DNA of 64,000 nt, taken from assembly GCA_016124945.1 (NCBI GenBank), contig WGMT01000032.1, positions 115,781 through 179,780 of the forward strand. Reading direction: 5' to 3'. The stretch comes from a bacterium (lineage in GTDB: Bacteria > Chloroflexota > Anaerolineae > Caldilineales > Caldilineaceae). Under the pieces are notes generated by a model that searched no databases, was not told the DNA's origin, and saw only the letters and a list, made by a program, of their open reading frames with translations. Positions within the stretch are counted from its first letter, which is position 1; every line of letters starts with the position of its first letter. Shown one piece after another: positions 27,395 to 35,158 of the stretch. The position numbers and the translations under genes were made by a program.

Positions 27395-28501
27395 TTATTG
27401 CTCAAGGTGGTCCGCGAACCTTTCCAGCGCGTCGGGGAGGTTTTTGCGGCCAAAGCCGAGACGGAAGGCGTTGAGTTGCGGCCCGTAGAGCGTGCCGGGG
27501 AGGAGGAGGACGCCTGCCTTTTCCACCAAATCGGCGCAGAAGACGTCCACATTGCCGGTGCGCAGCGCGGGGAAGGCGACGGAGCCGGCTTTGGGTCTGT
27601 GCCAGTCGAATTGATGGGCGTAGGCCCCGAAAAACGCGTCGAGGAGGGCGAGGTTGTGGCGGATGATCTGCACGTTGCGCGCCACGATGGTGTCGGCGTG
27701 GCGTAGGGCCAGGGTGGCGAGGAATTCGCTGGGCGCGCTGTTGCAGATGGTGGTGTAGTCCTTGAAGGCGGCCATGGCGTCGAAAAGACGGCGGTCGTGG
27801 GTGGCGATCCAGCCGATACGCAGACCGGCCAGGCCGTACGTCTTCGACATGACGCCCAAGGAGATCGCCCGCGGGTTGAGGTCGGCCAGGGCGGGCAGGC
27901 GATCCTGGGGATCCAGCTCCAACCCGCGGTAGACCTCGTCGGAAAAGAGGACGAAGCCATGTCGTTCCGAGAGCGCGCAGAGTTCGTCTATGAATTGGCG
28001 CGAGGGCAGGAAACCGGTTGGGTTGTGGGGGAAGTTGACCACCACCACCCGGGTGCGCTCGGTGAGCAAGGAGGCCAGCACGTCCAGGTCCAGCGCCCAG
28101 CCAGTGGACGGATCACCCTGCCACTCAGAGACCTGCGCGCCGACGCCACGGGCCACTTCCCCCAGCGACTGGTAGTACGGCGCATGCACGATGACATGAT
28201 CGCCTGGGGCCAGGACGACGTTCATGAAGTTGAAGATCGCCTCTTCCGCCCCGGCGTGGACGAGGATCTGCTCGTCGGTGATGTTGTCATAGAGCGTGGC
28301 AATGGCGCGGCGCAGGTCCGGGTGGCCCAGCGTCTCGGTGTAGCCGAGCCAGAGCGCATCGAGTTGTTCCCTGGCCTCCGGCGCCAGCGCCAGCAAATCG
28401 CCGACGTGCAGACTCTCACAGTCGGATGAGCAGAGCAAGTAGGGCGCGGAGAATTCGTGGATGGCGAAGTATCGTTCAAGCGCGAAGGGGGGTAGGTGCA
28501 T
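27395..28501 (-). CDS. PLP-dependent aminotransferase class I/II
   Basis: 368 residues. VHAGAEEAIFNFMNVVLAPGDHVIVHAPYYQSL, VVNFPHNPTGFLPS, VLFSDEVYRGLELD and the PLP-lysine motif GVMSKTYGLAGLRIGWIAT are clear. The short N-terminus (MHLPPFALERYFAIHEFSAPYLLCSSDCESL) is typical of capreomycidine synthase/MalY-like aminotransferases of Chloroflexota. The substrate is unknown. A rearranged copy of its 5' end lies at 29347-29575 beyond the MazEF-type pair. Confidence 0.85.
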   Translation of the reverse strand: MHLPPFALERYFAIHEFSAPYLLCSSDCESLHVGDLLALAPEAREQLDALWLGYTETLGHPDLRRAIATLYDNITDEQILVHAGAEEAIFNFMNVVLAPGDHVIVHAPYYQSLGEVARGVGAQVSEWQGDPSTGWALDLDVLASLLTERTRVVVVNFPHNPTGFLPSRQFIDELCALSERHGFVLFSDEVYRGLELDPQDRLPALADLNPRAISLGVMSKTYGLAGLRIGWIATHDRRLFDAMAAFKDYTTICNSAPSEFLATLALRHADTIVARNVQIIRHNLALLDAFFGAYAHQFDWHRPKAGSVAFPALRTGNVDVFCADLVEKAGVLLLPGTLYGPQLNAFRLGFGRKNLPDALERFADHLEQ

Positions 28502-28637
28502 GGGGGGGCTTGTCCTTTGGCGGTGCGCGGTTTGGGATAGGTGGGTTTGATCCTACGAAAGTGAGCGTGTTTGGACAAATCGGGGTGGGGTTAGCGTCGC
28601 ATGAGACATACCGTTCAGTGCCTTGCGTATCATCCGA

Positions 28638-28666
28638 TTGATATTGTAGATATCCTATGCTATGTT
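28638..28666 (+). promoter_or_regulatory. Promoter of the MazEF-type operon
   Basis: TTGATA (28638-28643), 17-bp spacer, TATGTT (28661-28666), immediately followed by the palindromic operator at 28669-28688 and the antitoxin ATG at 28707, preceded by GAGGAGGAG. Confidence 0.6.
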
Positions 28667-28668
28667 TA

Positions 28669-28688
28669 TGTAGACGCTTTTGTCTACA
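28669..28688. promoter_or_regulatory. Palindromic operator for the antitoxin
   Basis: TGTAGAC and GTCTACA are perfect 7-bp inverted half-sites separated by GCTTTT. It sits directly downstream of the -10 box and 18 bp before the antitoxin start, where a ribbon-helix-helix antitoxin would autorepress. Confidence 0.7.
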
Positions 28689-28706
28689 AGACCGAGGAGG
28701 AGATCG

Positions 28707-28973
28707 ATGACCACGACCACCATCCGTGTTTCGTCCGAAACACGCGCCTTGTTGCATGACCTCGCTCGTCAGGCAGGGACATCCATGCAGCAGGTGCTCG
28801 AAGAGGCGCTCGCTCAGTATCACCGTCGCCAGTTTTTCGAGACGCTGAATGCAGCCTACGCAGAAGCACAGTCGGACCCTGCTGCACACGCCGCAGAGGA
28901 AGCAGATCTCGCCGATTGGGACGCGACCCTGCTGGATGGACTAGACAAACGGGAAACGTGGCATGAGTCCTGA
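28707..28973 (+). CDS. Antitoxin of a MazEF/PemIK-type pair
   Basis: 88 residues from ATG 28707. TTTTIRVSSETRALLHDLARQAGTSMQQVLEEALAQYHRRQFFE is a ribbon-helix-helix DNA-binding domain. The acidic C-terminal tail (AAEEADLADWDATLLDGL) is the expected toxin-binding part. It overlaps the toxin gene by 11 bp. Confidence 0.88.
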   Translation: MTTTTIRVSSETRALLHDLARQAGTSMQQVLEEALAQYHRRQFFETLNAAYAEAQSDPAAHAAEEADLADWDATLLDGLDKRETWHES

Positions 28974-29310
28974 ACCATCACGCGGCGAGATCTGGCTTGC
29001 TGATTTGAATCCTATCCGCGGCCACGAACAGGCGGGATCACGGCCCGTGCTCGTGGTTTCGACCGATCTCTTCAACCATGGACCGGCTGGATTGGTGTTT
29101 GTGCTCCCCGTAACCCGAACCGATCGCCGCATTCCCGCCCATATCGCCGTTGATCCGCCGGAAGGCGGCGTGACGAGTCGCAGTTTTATTTTATGTGATG
29201 CGCTGCGATCCATTTCAAAAGATCGCCTCACAGGGGTTCGTTGGGGACACGTATCAGCAAAGACGATGCAACGTGTAGACGAGACGTTGCGGATGTTGCT
29301 TGATTTATAG
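28963..29310 (+). CDS. MazF/PemK-family endoribonuclease toxin
   Basis: 115 residues. RGEIWLADLNPIRGHEQAGSRPVLVVSTDLFN is the MazF signature (RGEIW...G.E..G.RPvlVv), followed by VLPVTRTDRRIPAHI and SFILCDALRSISKDRLTG. It should cleave mRNA at a short motif; sequence specificity cannot be predicted. It is complete, with the antitoxin gene upstream. Confidence 0.92.
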   Translation: MSPEPSRGEIWLADLNPIRGHEQAGSRPVLVVSTDLFNHGPAGLVFVLPVTRTDRRIPAHIAVDPPEGGVTSRSFILCDALRSISKDRLTGVRWGHVSAKTMQRVDETLRMLLDL

Positions 29311-29346
29311 ACTAGCACTGTTTGCCACCCAACGGATCGCGTTACC

Positions 29347-29575
29347 TGCCCCGGCGTGGACGAGGATCTGGCTACAGCGCCAGCAAATCGCGGACGTGCA
29401 GACTCTCACAGTCGGATGAGCAGAGCAAGTAGGGCGCGGAGAATTCGTGGATGGCGAAGTATCGTTCGAGCGCGAATGGGGGTAGGTTCATGGGGGGGGC
29501 TTGTTCTTTGGCGGGGTGATTGGGATTGGTGGGATTGATGGGATTGATGTTACGGAAGTGGGGCGGCTTGGACAA
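29347..29575 (-). pseudogene. Duplicated, deleted 5' fragment of the aminotransferase gene
   Basis: 29347-29370 matches 28248-28271 and 29374-29500 matches 28385-28501, with about 115 bp missing between, and similarity continues through the upstream region to about 29590. Read on the minus strand it gives PPFALERYFAIHEFSAPYLLCSSDCESLHVRDLLAL and then goes out of register. It places the MazEF-type pair between a full gene and a partial copy of the same gene. Confidence 0.85.
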
Positions 29576-29645
29576 ATTGGGGTGGGGCCAAAGCTGATTT
29601 ATGGAGAGACTTGTTGCCGATCGTTAGTTGGTAGGTTGGTAAAAC

Positions 29646-30710
29646 TTATGCTTGTGTTTGGTCAAGTCTTTCTTGTAGTACTTCCCTTCTTGGAAGCACC
29701 CATTTATCTTTCCAATAATTAACAAGCTCCGTTTTCGTGTGGTGGTTAAAAACAATTCGGTTTGTTTTATTCAACAAGAAATCTTGCCAGTTTTGTGCTA
29801 ACGGCAATCGATAATAGCCCCTACGCCATCCAATGCTCAACATTTCTTCTGAAAAATCTAATTGGCGCAAGCCATATTTCAGAACTCGCATTTTCCAGTT
29901 TGGGCCATCTCCAAACTTGAACGTATTGAAAACCTCATCTGGAACAACTTCTCTAATAAGTTCCCAACTGCCATTTGCAGTTATATGAATATGGCTTTGT
30001 CCTTTGGTATAGCCTACAAATTCCCAACCTAGCAAACGATTGTAGATAGACGATTTACCAAAAGCCCCTAATGTGTCTATATAGGCCAAATATGGTTGTT
30101 TGCCTTTTTCTAAAGCAGAATCCTTATATCTGCGATAAAAAACTTGTCGCACTTCTGGCAACAACAACATAAGAGCAACCAATTTTGCGCCTAAGACAGA
30201 ATTATATGGAGGAATAGCACCTAGTATATAAGCTGTCATGCTGTTGTAAATCCGTGTCTCTTTTACTTCTTTTGACCAACCTATAGATTCCCTGTCTCTA
30301 ATATCCAAACCGATTATTGGATCACAAAGTCCAATTACTCCTATCAGCTTGTTATTTTGTCGGTCAAAAACAAAAAATCGTATCCTTCGGCCAAACCCGA
30401 CCGTAACTGGTACTGACCACAAAGATGTTGCATATGCCCATAATCTTTGATGTAAAACCCTATTTGATTGTGCAACAATCAGATAGGGTTTTATCTTGTC
30501 AATATTTACTTCATTGGGTGTTGCCAGAAGCGATTGCACATAATGATAATACTCATCGGGATTTGGATTGGTTTGCTTGGACAACTTCAATTGCGTAGAT
30601 TTGAAGTCCTCGCACTCTAGTTTCTGCTCAGTTTCAGCCCAAGAGATACCATAATCCTCAAGATTTTGGAGTATTTGGTTTCTAATGACTATTTTCTTGT
30701 CTTCATCCAC
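29646..30710 (-). CDS. DUF4338 (DruA-like) protein of a putative defence operon
   Basis: 354 residues. The DUF4338 core is recognised by LIGVIGLCDPIIGLDIRD (about 122-139), then GAIPPYNSVLGAKLVALMLLLPEV (about 164-187) and LAYIDTLGAFGKSSIYNRLLGWEFVGYT (about 208-235). DUF4338 is the domain of DruA in the Druantia anti-phage system, whose molecular activity I do not know to be established. Here it is the last gene of a nurA-herA operon, 12 bp after herA, with no DruE helicase. The gene is AT-rich compared with the flanking chromosome, suggesting transfer. Confidence 0.85.
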   Translation of the reverse strand: MDEDKKIVIRNQILQNLEDYGISWAETEQKLECEDFKSTQLKLSKQTNPNPDEYYHYVQSLLATPNEVNIDKIKPYLIVAQSNRVLHQRLWAYATSLWSVPVTVGFGRRIRFFVFDRQNNKLIGVIGLCDPIIGLDIRDRESIGWSKEVKETRIYNSMTAYILGAIPPYNSVLGAKLVALMLLLPEVRQVFYRRYKDSALEKGKQPYLAYIDTLGAFGKSSIYNRLLGWEFVGYTKGQSHIHITANGSWELIREVVPDEVFNTFKFGDGPNWKMRVLKYGLRQLDFSEEMLSIGWRRGYYRLPLAQNWQDFLLNKTNRIVFNHHTKTELVNYWKDKWVLPRREVLQERLDQTQA

Positions 30711-30722
30711 TGTGTTCTAACC

Positions 30723-32381
30723 TTATTGGTTATTGGTGAATTTTGATTCAGGGTAAACTTTATCTCCGACGAGTTTTTCAAATTCAGCCACCCTAACAGG
30801 CAAAGCAAATGCCTGGTTTGAGGAAACCATATACAAGTTTCCAGGGATAGTCTCGCGTTGGATAAAAGAAGAAATTACACCATCATAATTGATATTTGAC
30901 TTAACTAATGCACGTATATCATCCGAGTTGCCCATGTGAAAAGTGAAGAAGTTCTCTGCTTGTGTTCTGATTTCTTCTGATATAGCTGATGGACGTTGTG
31001 TAATAGCTACCATGCCAAGCCCAAACTTGCGTCCTTCTTTGGCCGTTCTGACAAAGGGGTTGGCATTTGATCGCACGAATTCTTCGGAAAGAACATTTTG
31101 TGCTTCTTCGACAAAGATAACCGTGTTCACAACTTCGCCTGTTTGATCAGAGGTGAATTTCTCCTTATTGTTCTCAAACAACTTTCTAACCAATATAGTC
31201 GAAATAATGCTGGCATCCATGTTATCTTTTAGTGACAGGTCAATTATGACAGTTTTGCCTTGCCTAAGATAAGCGAAAACATTTTCAACGAGTTTTGAGG
31301 AGGCGGAGTGCAATCCTTTCCCTTCATCAATAAGGTGACGAATTCGCTTTCGAATCGCCATTATGGTTTTTCTTGCGCTTGCATCTGGATCGGCCTTCTT
31401 CATCGGCCCAAAGAAGTCTGAAAAATCTTGGTGTAATTTTTGCGGATTAGCCACATAGTCGTCTATGTTCTTGATGAAATCTCCTACTCCTTCCTCGTCT
31501 AAATACAGCAGGAAAGATTTCATCACTTCCGAAAAACCTGCACCGAAACTGAGTATATCCCCTACAGTGAGATGTGCGGGCATATTTATAAGCACTTTCC
31601 CCCCATAAGTAATACGGGAACGATATTCTTCAGGAAGTTTTTTGTCAGAATACACTACAACATTGTCTCTGACTTTTTCCTCTTTAATGTCACCTAGCCC
31701 GTAAGTTTGGGTCCCTCGTAAAAAGTATTCCCCATTGAGGTCAAAAATGAGCTTCCCGTAACTTGTGTTCCCTACCATGTGGTAAAGAAGAACTTTAACC
31801 AAGTTGGTTTTCCCAAACCCAGACTGTGCAAACACCATAGTTCGCTTATTGCGTAGTTTATTGATGTCAAATAGGATATCACCTTTGTTTTTGTCAACAT
31901 CCTCTCCAACGCATAAATAGCCAATCGGTACACCATCTTGATTGCCTATATTCAAAATAGAGGTGAATTCACGCTTGTTCAAATGTCGCGCGATGTAAGA
32001 CACAGTAGGGAGTTTTCGAACGGCCGTTGTGAATTTTATGGATTGACCGTTATCAATAAATGTTCCCAAGATACGTACATTATAGGTGTAGCTGAACATT
32101 TTTTGCTTATCGCGTTCTGAAAGCTCTCTTTCGGCGATACGAGCATAATGAACAGCGATAAGAGTTTTGTCCTGAGATCGAAATATCGGGTCTTCATCAT
32201 AAATTTCGGCTTCCACCCGTGCCAAGTATTTTGTTCCATCTTCGTTTTTTGGGGTCAAAACGATGAAATCTCCAGTCTTTGGGCTGGCTTTTGCATCCTC
32301 ATACGACGAGTAGATTAAAAGCGCATCCTCAGTTGTTCTTTGACCATACAAAACCCCAAAATCAGCTACATTGCTCATCAT
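30723..32381 (-). CDS. herA: HerA-type hexameric ATPase/translocase
   Basis: 552 residues. N-terminal HAS-barrel-like region (about 1-120), then the FtsK-HerA ATPase domain: Walker A FAQSGFGKTN with Lys191, DLNGEYF, Walker B TVIFVEEAQNVL (about 415-425), and EGRKFGLGMVAITQRPSAI with the arginine and sensor residues; a C-terminal HEFAR-like end follows. HerA pumps DNA as a hexamer and works with NurA nuclease, either in archaeal DNA end processing or, as in several bacterial defence systems, in destroying invading DNA. It starts 7 bp after nurA. Confidence 0.92.
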   Translation of the reverse strand: MMSNVADFGVLYGQRTTEDALLIYSSYEDAKASPKTGDFIVLTPKNEDGTKYLARVEAEIYDEDPIFRSQDKTLIAVHYARIAERELSERDKQKMFSYTYNVRILGTFIDNGQSIKFTTAVRKLPTVSYIARHLNKREFTSILNIGNQDGVPIGYLCVGEDVDKNKGDILFDINKLRNKRTMVFAQSGFGKTNLVKVLLYHMVGNTSYGKLIFDLNGEYFLRGTQTYGLGDIKEEKVRDNVVVYSDKKLPEEYRSRITYGGKVLINMPAHLTVGDILSFGAGFSEVMKSFLLYLDEEGVGDFIKNIDDYVANPQKLHQDFSDFFGPMKKADPDASARKTIMAIRKRIRHLIDEGKGLHSASSKLVENVFAYLRQGKTVIIDLSLKDNMDASIISTILVRKLFENNKEKFTSDQTGEVVNTVIFVEEAQNVLSEEFVRSNANPFVRTAKEGRKFGLGMVAITQRPSAISEEIRTQAENFFTFHMGNSDDIRALVKSNINYDGVISSFIQRETIPGNLYMVSSNQAFALPVRVAEFEKLVGDKVYPESKFTNNQ

Positions 32382-32388
32382 TCACCTC

Positions 32389-33639
32389 TTAAAATCGATC
32401 ATGGATGTCCAAAAATAAATTCTCGATGTCAACATTATCCATTCGTTGATCTTTGTACAGAGAATACTTAACTCTATTGATGATTTCGTCCTTAAAGCCT
32501 TTTTTCAAGGAAACAAAATTGTGTGCCTCAACCAAAGGGTATGGGTATCCCAATATGTAGTGTTCTTGGGTAAGCCGCGTTAGTTCTCGAAAAATCTCCA
32601 GCAAAACATCACCCTGACGACGCAAATCCTTATCAGCAATACCAGGAATAGCATTAAAAATATTCACGTCGGCTACTAACCAATCATAGTTCTGGAGCTT
32701 CTCTACATAGTCGAGCCGTGCAACTGTAAACAAACCAAAACCGCGTCCGCCCCGAATATCTTTGCGGGCAAACATACTCGGTGAACCAGCCCTTCCATAC
32801 GAAGACAACAAAACGGTTTCTGGTACTTCAAACCAACAACACAGTTTTTTCCGCTTTGGGTCAGTAGCATTGAAAGGATACTCATATTTCAGGTGATCTT
32901 GGAGATAATTGTCAATTTGCTTAAAAGTGTAAGCCAATTCCATCTTTATGGGGGATTGCTTTGTGATGCCTACAATGACAATCCCCTTATCATGAAGATA
33001 TTTTCCTAATTTGACCAGATGCGATTGTTTGATTTGAAGCGACCTCAATGTTCCGTCGCGCAAAATGAAGTCACCGCGTTTTGTACCTGGAAGTTGAGCA
33101 ATTTCATACACCATCGCCCATTCCAAAACCTCCTGACAAAAAGCTAAGAGTGTTGAAAGGTTGCTGCAGATTATGTCTCGGTTGTATGCAAAAACAGATT
33201 CTGAAGAATTCTCTTGAAGGAAAGCGAGAAACAAACGAACGGGATCAAGGGATAGCAACTCGTCATAAATTGCAAAATGATGATCTTCATTGGTTACAAG
33301 AACATTATCAGGATAGTAGGCTTTCCCGAGAATAACCGGATCATCAATCTCGTTCATTCGTAGCGGCTTTCCATGTTGGTAGCAAACGTAACCCGCAGTG
33401 TAAATCCCTACCGACAAACCGTTATAGAACTGTTCAGAGTTGTAGCTGCCATCAACTGCATAAAATCTTTGATCAGAGTTGTCAATTTCCTCAAATGGCG
33501 TTATTTCAAAAATCTGAGGGGTTTCGATATTGTCTTGGGAACCAATTACAGGGATAGCAAAATTCTTGTTGTTGCGACTGTTGATATGTTTCGCTACTAC
33601 TTCAATTGCGTTATCTGGAATCTCTTTCCTTGTCGTCAA
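32389..33639 (-). CDS. nurA: NurA-domain nuclease
   Basis: 416 residues. NurA motifs are present: FYAVDGSYN with Asp63, RGDFILRDGTLRS with Asp195, VGITKQSPI (about 223-231) and the C-terminal GYPYPLVEAHN with His373; these are the metal-binding acids and His expected for a single- and double-strand 5'-3' nuclease. First gene of the three-gene operon with herA and the DUF4338 gene. Transcription probably starts at the promoter 33874-33902 in the AT-rich leader element. Codon use is AT-rich. Confidence 0.88.
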   Translation of the reverse strand: MTTRKEIPDNAIEVVAKHINSRNNKNFAIPVIGSQDNIETPQIFEITPFEEIDNSDQRFYAVDGSYNSEQFYNGLSVGIYTAGYVCYQHGKPLRMNEIDDPVILGKAYYPDNVLVTNEDHHFAIYDELLSLDPVRLFLAFLQENSSESVFAYNRDIICSNLSTLLAFCQEVLEWAMVYEIAQLPGTKRGDFILRDGTLRSLQIKQSHLVKLGKYLHDKGIVIVGITKQSPIKMELAYTFKQIDNYLQDHLKYEYPFNATDPKRKKLCCWFEVPETVLLSSYGRAGSPSMFARKDIRGGRGFGLFTVARLDYVEKLQNYDWLVADVNIFNAIPGIADKDLRRQGDVLLEIFRELTRLTQEHYILGYPYPLVEAHNFVSLKKGFKDEIINRVKYSLYKDQRMDNVDIENLFLDIHDRF

Positions 33640-33689
33640 TATTAGCCTCCTTGTAATTGATCGTGATAGTTGAATGTGTCCGCGCTAAC

Positions 33690-33935
33690 CATTGATTATA
33701 CGGAATCATTCCACACAACTTCCCAATATCATACCCAATTCCGAGCAAAATTCTTCATATGCCGAGGAATACGGTGGATATCTAGTCACCAATCCGCATA
33801 TTATCCTTCAGCAAGACAAAGAACCATATCTACCACGAAAGACGCTCTTCCTTGTCAACATTTCATGCGGCAAACTATACCGACAACCTCGCTTCTAGTC
33901 AAGCGAAATGTCACAATCCGTAAATAAAACACAAA
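33690..33935 (-). repeat. AT-rich leader element, copy 1 (upstream of nurA)
   Basis: Aligns over about 240 bp with 37728-37975 (copy 2), and its promoter-proximal half with 44407-44527 (copy 3). Shared blocks include TTGATTATAC, ACGGTGGATAT, the promoter block and GTAAAnAAAACA. It contains the promoter 33874-33902 reading toward nurA. Confidence 0.8.
33874..33902 (-). promoter_or_regulatory. Cassette promoter 1 (nurA-herA-DUF4338)
   Basis: On the minus strand TTGACT (33902-33897), 17-bp spacer, TATAGT (33879-33874). Same geometry and near-same boxes as six other minus-strand promoters of this island. The 5' leader to the nurA start would be about 230 nt. Confidence 0.8.
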
Positions 33936-34005
33936 ATGAATTGCAATCCACTCATTGCAGATAACATTCAGCTTACTTTTACCCCCAGCACTTAGATGGC
34001 CTTAT

Positions 34006-34556
34006 GCAAGGGTGGGCGGCGGTGGGGTTGTCCTTGCGATTGGGGTGGCGGGTTGGCGGCGTCCTCTGCCGCAAGGACGTTGTCAGCGCGCAGGCGTGTC
34101 CTGGCGCGGGGTGGGCGGCGGTGGGGGTGTCTTCGCGATTGGGGTGGTGGGCGGCGGCGTCCTCTGCCGCGAGGACGTTGTCAGCGCGCAGGCGTGTCCT
34201 GGCGCGGGGTGGACGGCGGTGGGATTGTCCTCGCGATTGGGGTGGTGGTCGACGGTGTCCTCTGCCGCGAGGACGTTGTCAGCGCGCGGACGTGTCCTGG
34301 CGCGGGGTGGGCGACGGTGGGGTTGTCCTTGCGATTGGGGTGGTGGTTGGCGGCGTCCTCTGCCGCGAGGACGTTCTCAGCGCGCAGGCGTGTCCTGGCG
34401 CGGGGTGAGCGGCGGTGGGGTTGTCCATGCGATTGGGGTGGCGGTCGGCGGGGTCGACTGCCGCGAGGACGTTGTCAGCGCGCAGATGTGTTCTGGCGCG
34501 GGGTGGGCGGTGGTGGGGTTGTCCTTGCGATTGGGGTGGCGGTATCAGGCCCGCGC
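34006..34556. repeat. 98-bp G-rich tandem array A
   Basis: Hairpin word GTCCTCTGCCGCGAGGAC or variants begin at 34061, 34159, 34257, 34355 and 34453: exactly 98 bp apart, with partial units at both edges. Each unit has a 6-bp stem hairpin, then GTTGTCAGCGCGC, a second short inverted repeat (CGCGC...GCGCG), G-runs (GGGGTGGG, GGTGGGG) and a GCGATTGGGGTGG end. It lies between the truncated nucleotidyltransferase stop (34562) and leader copy 1. ORFs in all three plus frames are artefacts of the GC-rich repeat. Confidence 0.9.
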
Positions 34557-34561
34557 TCGCT

Positions 34562-34942
34562 CTACGGCAAATGCTCTAAATCGCTCAAGTCCTTGTAACG
34601 ACCAGTTGCCTTTTTGTTCAGCTTCAGATGTTCCAGACCGATGAGCGTGACAGGAATACCGTCTATTTCATCCTCCACGCGGGCATTGTAGCATTCTGCG
34701 AACGTAACGCCAGAAATACCGGTCAAAATCTCGATACGCATAGAGGGCGCGCCCATTCGTACGATCTTGTTCTCCTGCATAAACAACGCCTTAGACAGTT
34801 CGGGAACAGAAAAGCCGAACGCATGCGACACATCGACTAGGCGTTCGGCATTGGCAGAGCTGTATCTCATCCGATTCCGCATTGAGGCGACAACCGAAAA
34901 TGTGTTTCGATCCAGCGTTAAGGTTCGTTGTTTCATATCCAT
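34562..34942 (-). pseudogene. Truncated DUF6036-type nucleotidyltransferase
   Basis: 126 codons. The C-terminal ~95 residues (NAERLVDVSHAFGFSVPELSKALFMQENKIVRMGAPSMRIEILTGISG, then GIPVTLIGLEHLKLNKKATGRYKDLSDLEHL) match the back half of small nucleotidyltransferases found in TA-like loci. The N-terminal catalytic segment (GGxA...D-x-D) is missing; the first ~30 residues are unrelated. Probably inactive. The stop codon lies 6 bp from array A. Confidence 0.7.
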
Positions 34943-35158
34943 ACTCTATTTCCACACCGCCATCCTGCCCAGCACTTCCACCCGAACGTTCCCGGCTCAC
35001 CGGCTGGCGAACGAATGCACCTCAACAACCTACACGAAACCACATGGCTGAAGGAGCAGAAACCGCACGGCCCTATGTGTAGCCAGTCCGGTGCAGCGGG
35101 TTGTTAGTCGGCAACCGTCATGAGCATAATATCGCTCTAATTGCCGGAATTCATTTGG
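34943..35158. other. Gap without recognised feature
   Basis: 216 bp between the truncated nucleotidyltransferase and the glycosyltransferase. No gene, no 98-bp unit and no copy of the cassette promoter is seen. Since the truncated gene has lost its 5' part here, a deletion junction probably lies in this stretch. Confidence 0.4.

Noticed and set aside
29646..33639. Complete Druantia system
   Set aside because: Only a DUF4338 protein is present; the large DruE helicase and the other Dru genes are absent, and HerA-NurA take their place.
33996..34644. Long plus-strand ORFs across the 98-bp arrays (also at 38142-38970, 41168-41621, 42402-42680)
   Set aside because: They are open in several frames at once because the repeat lacks stop codons, and the 98-bp period rotates the frame, so no constant protein repeat is encoded.
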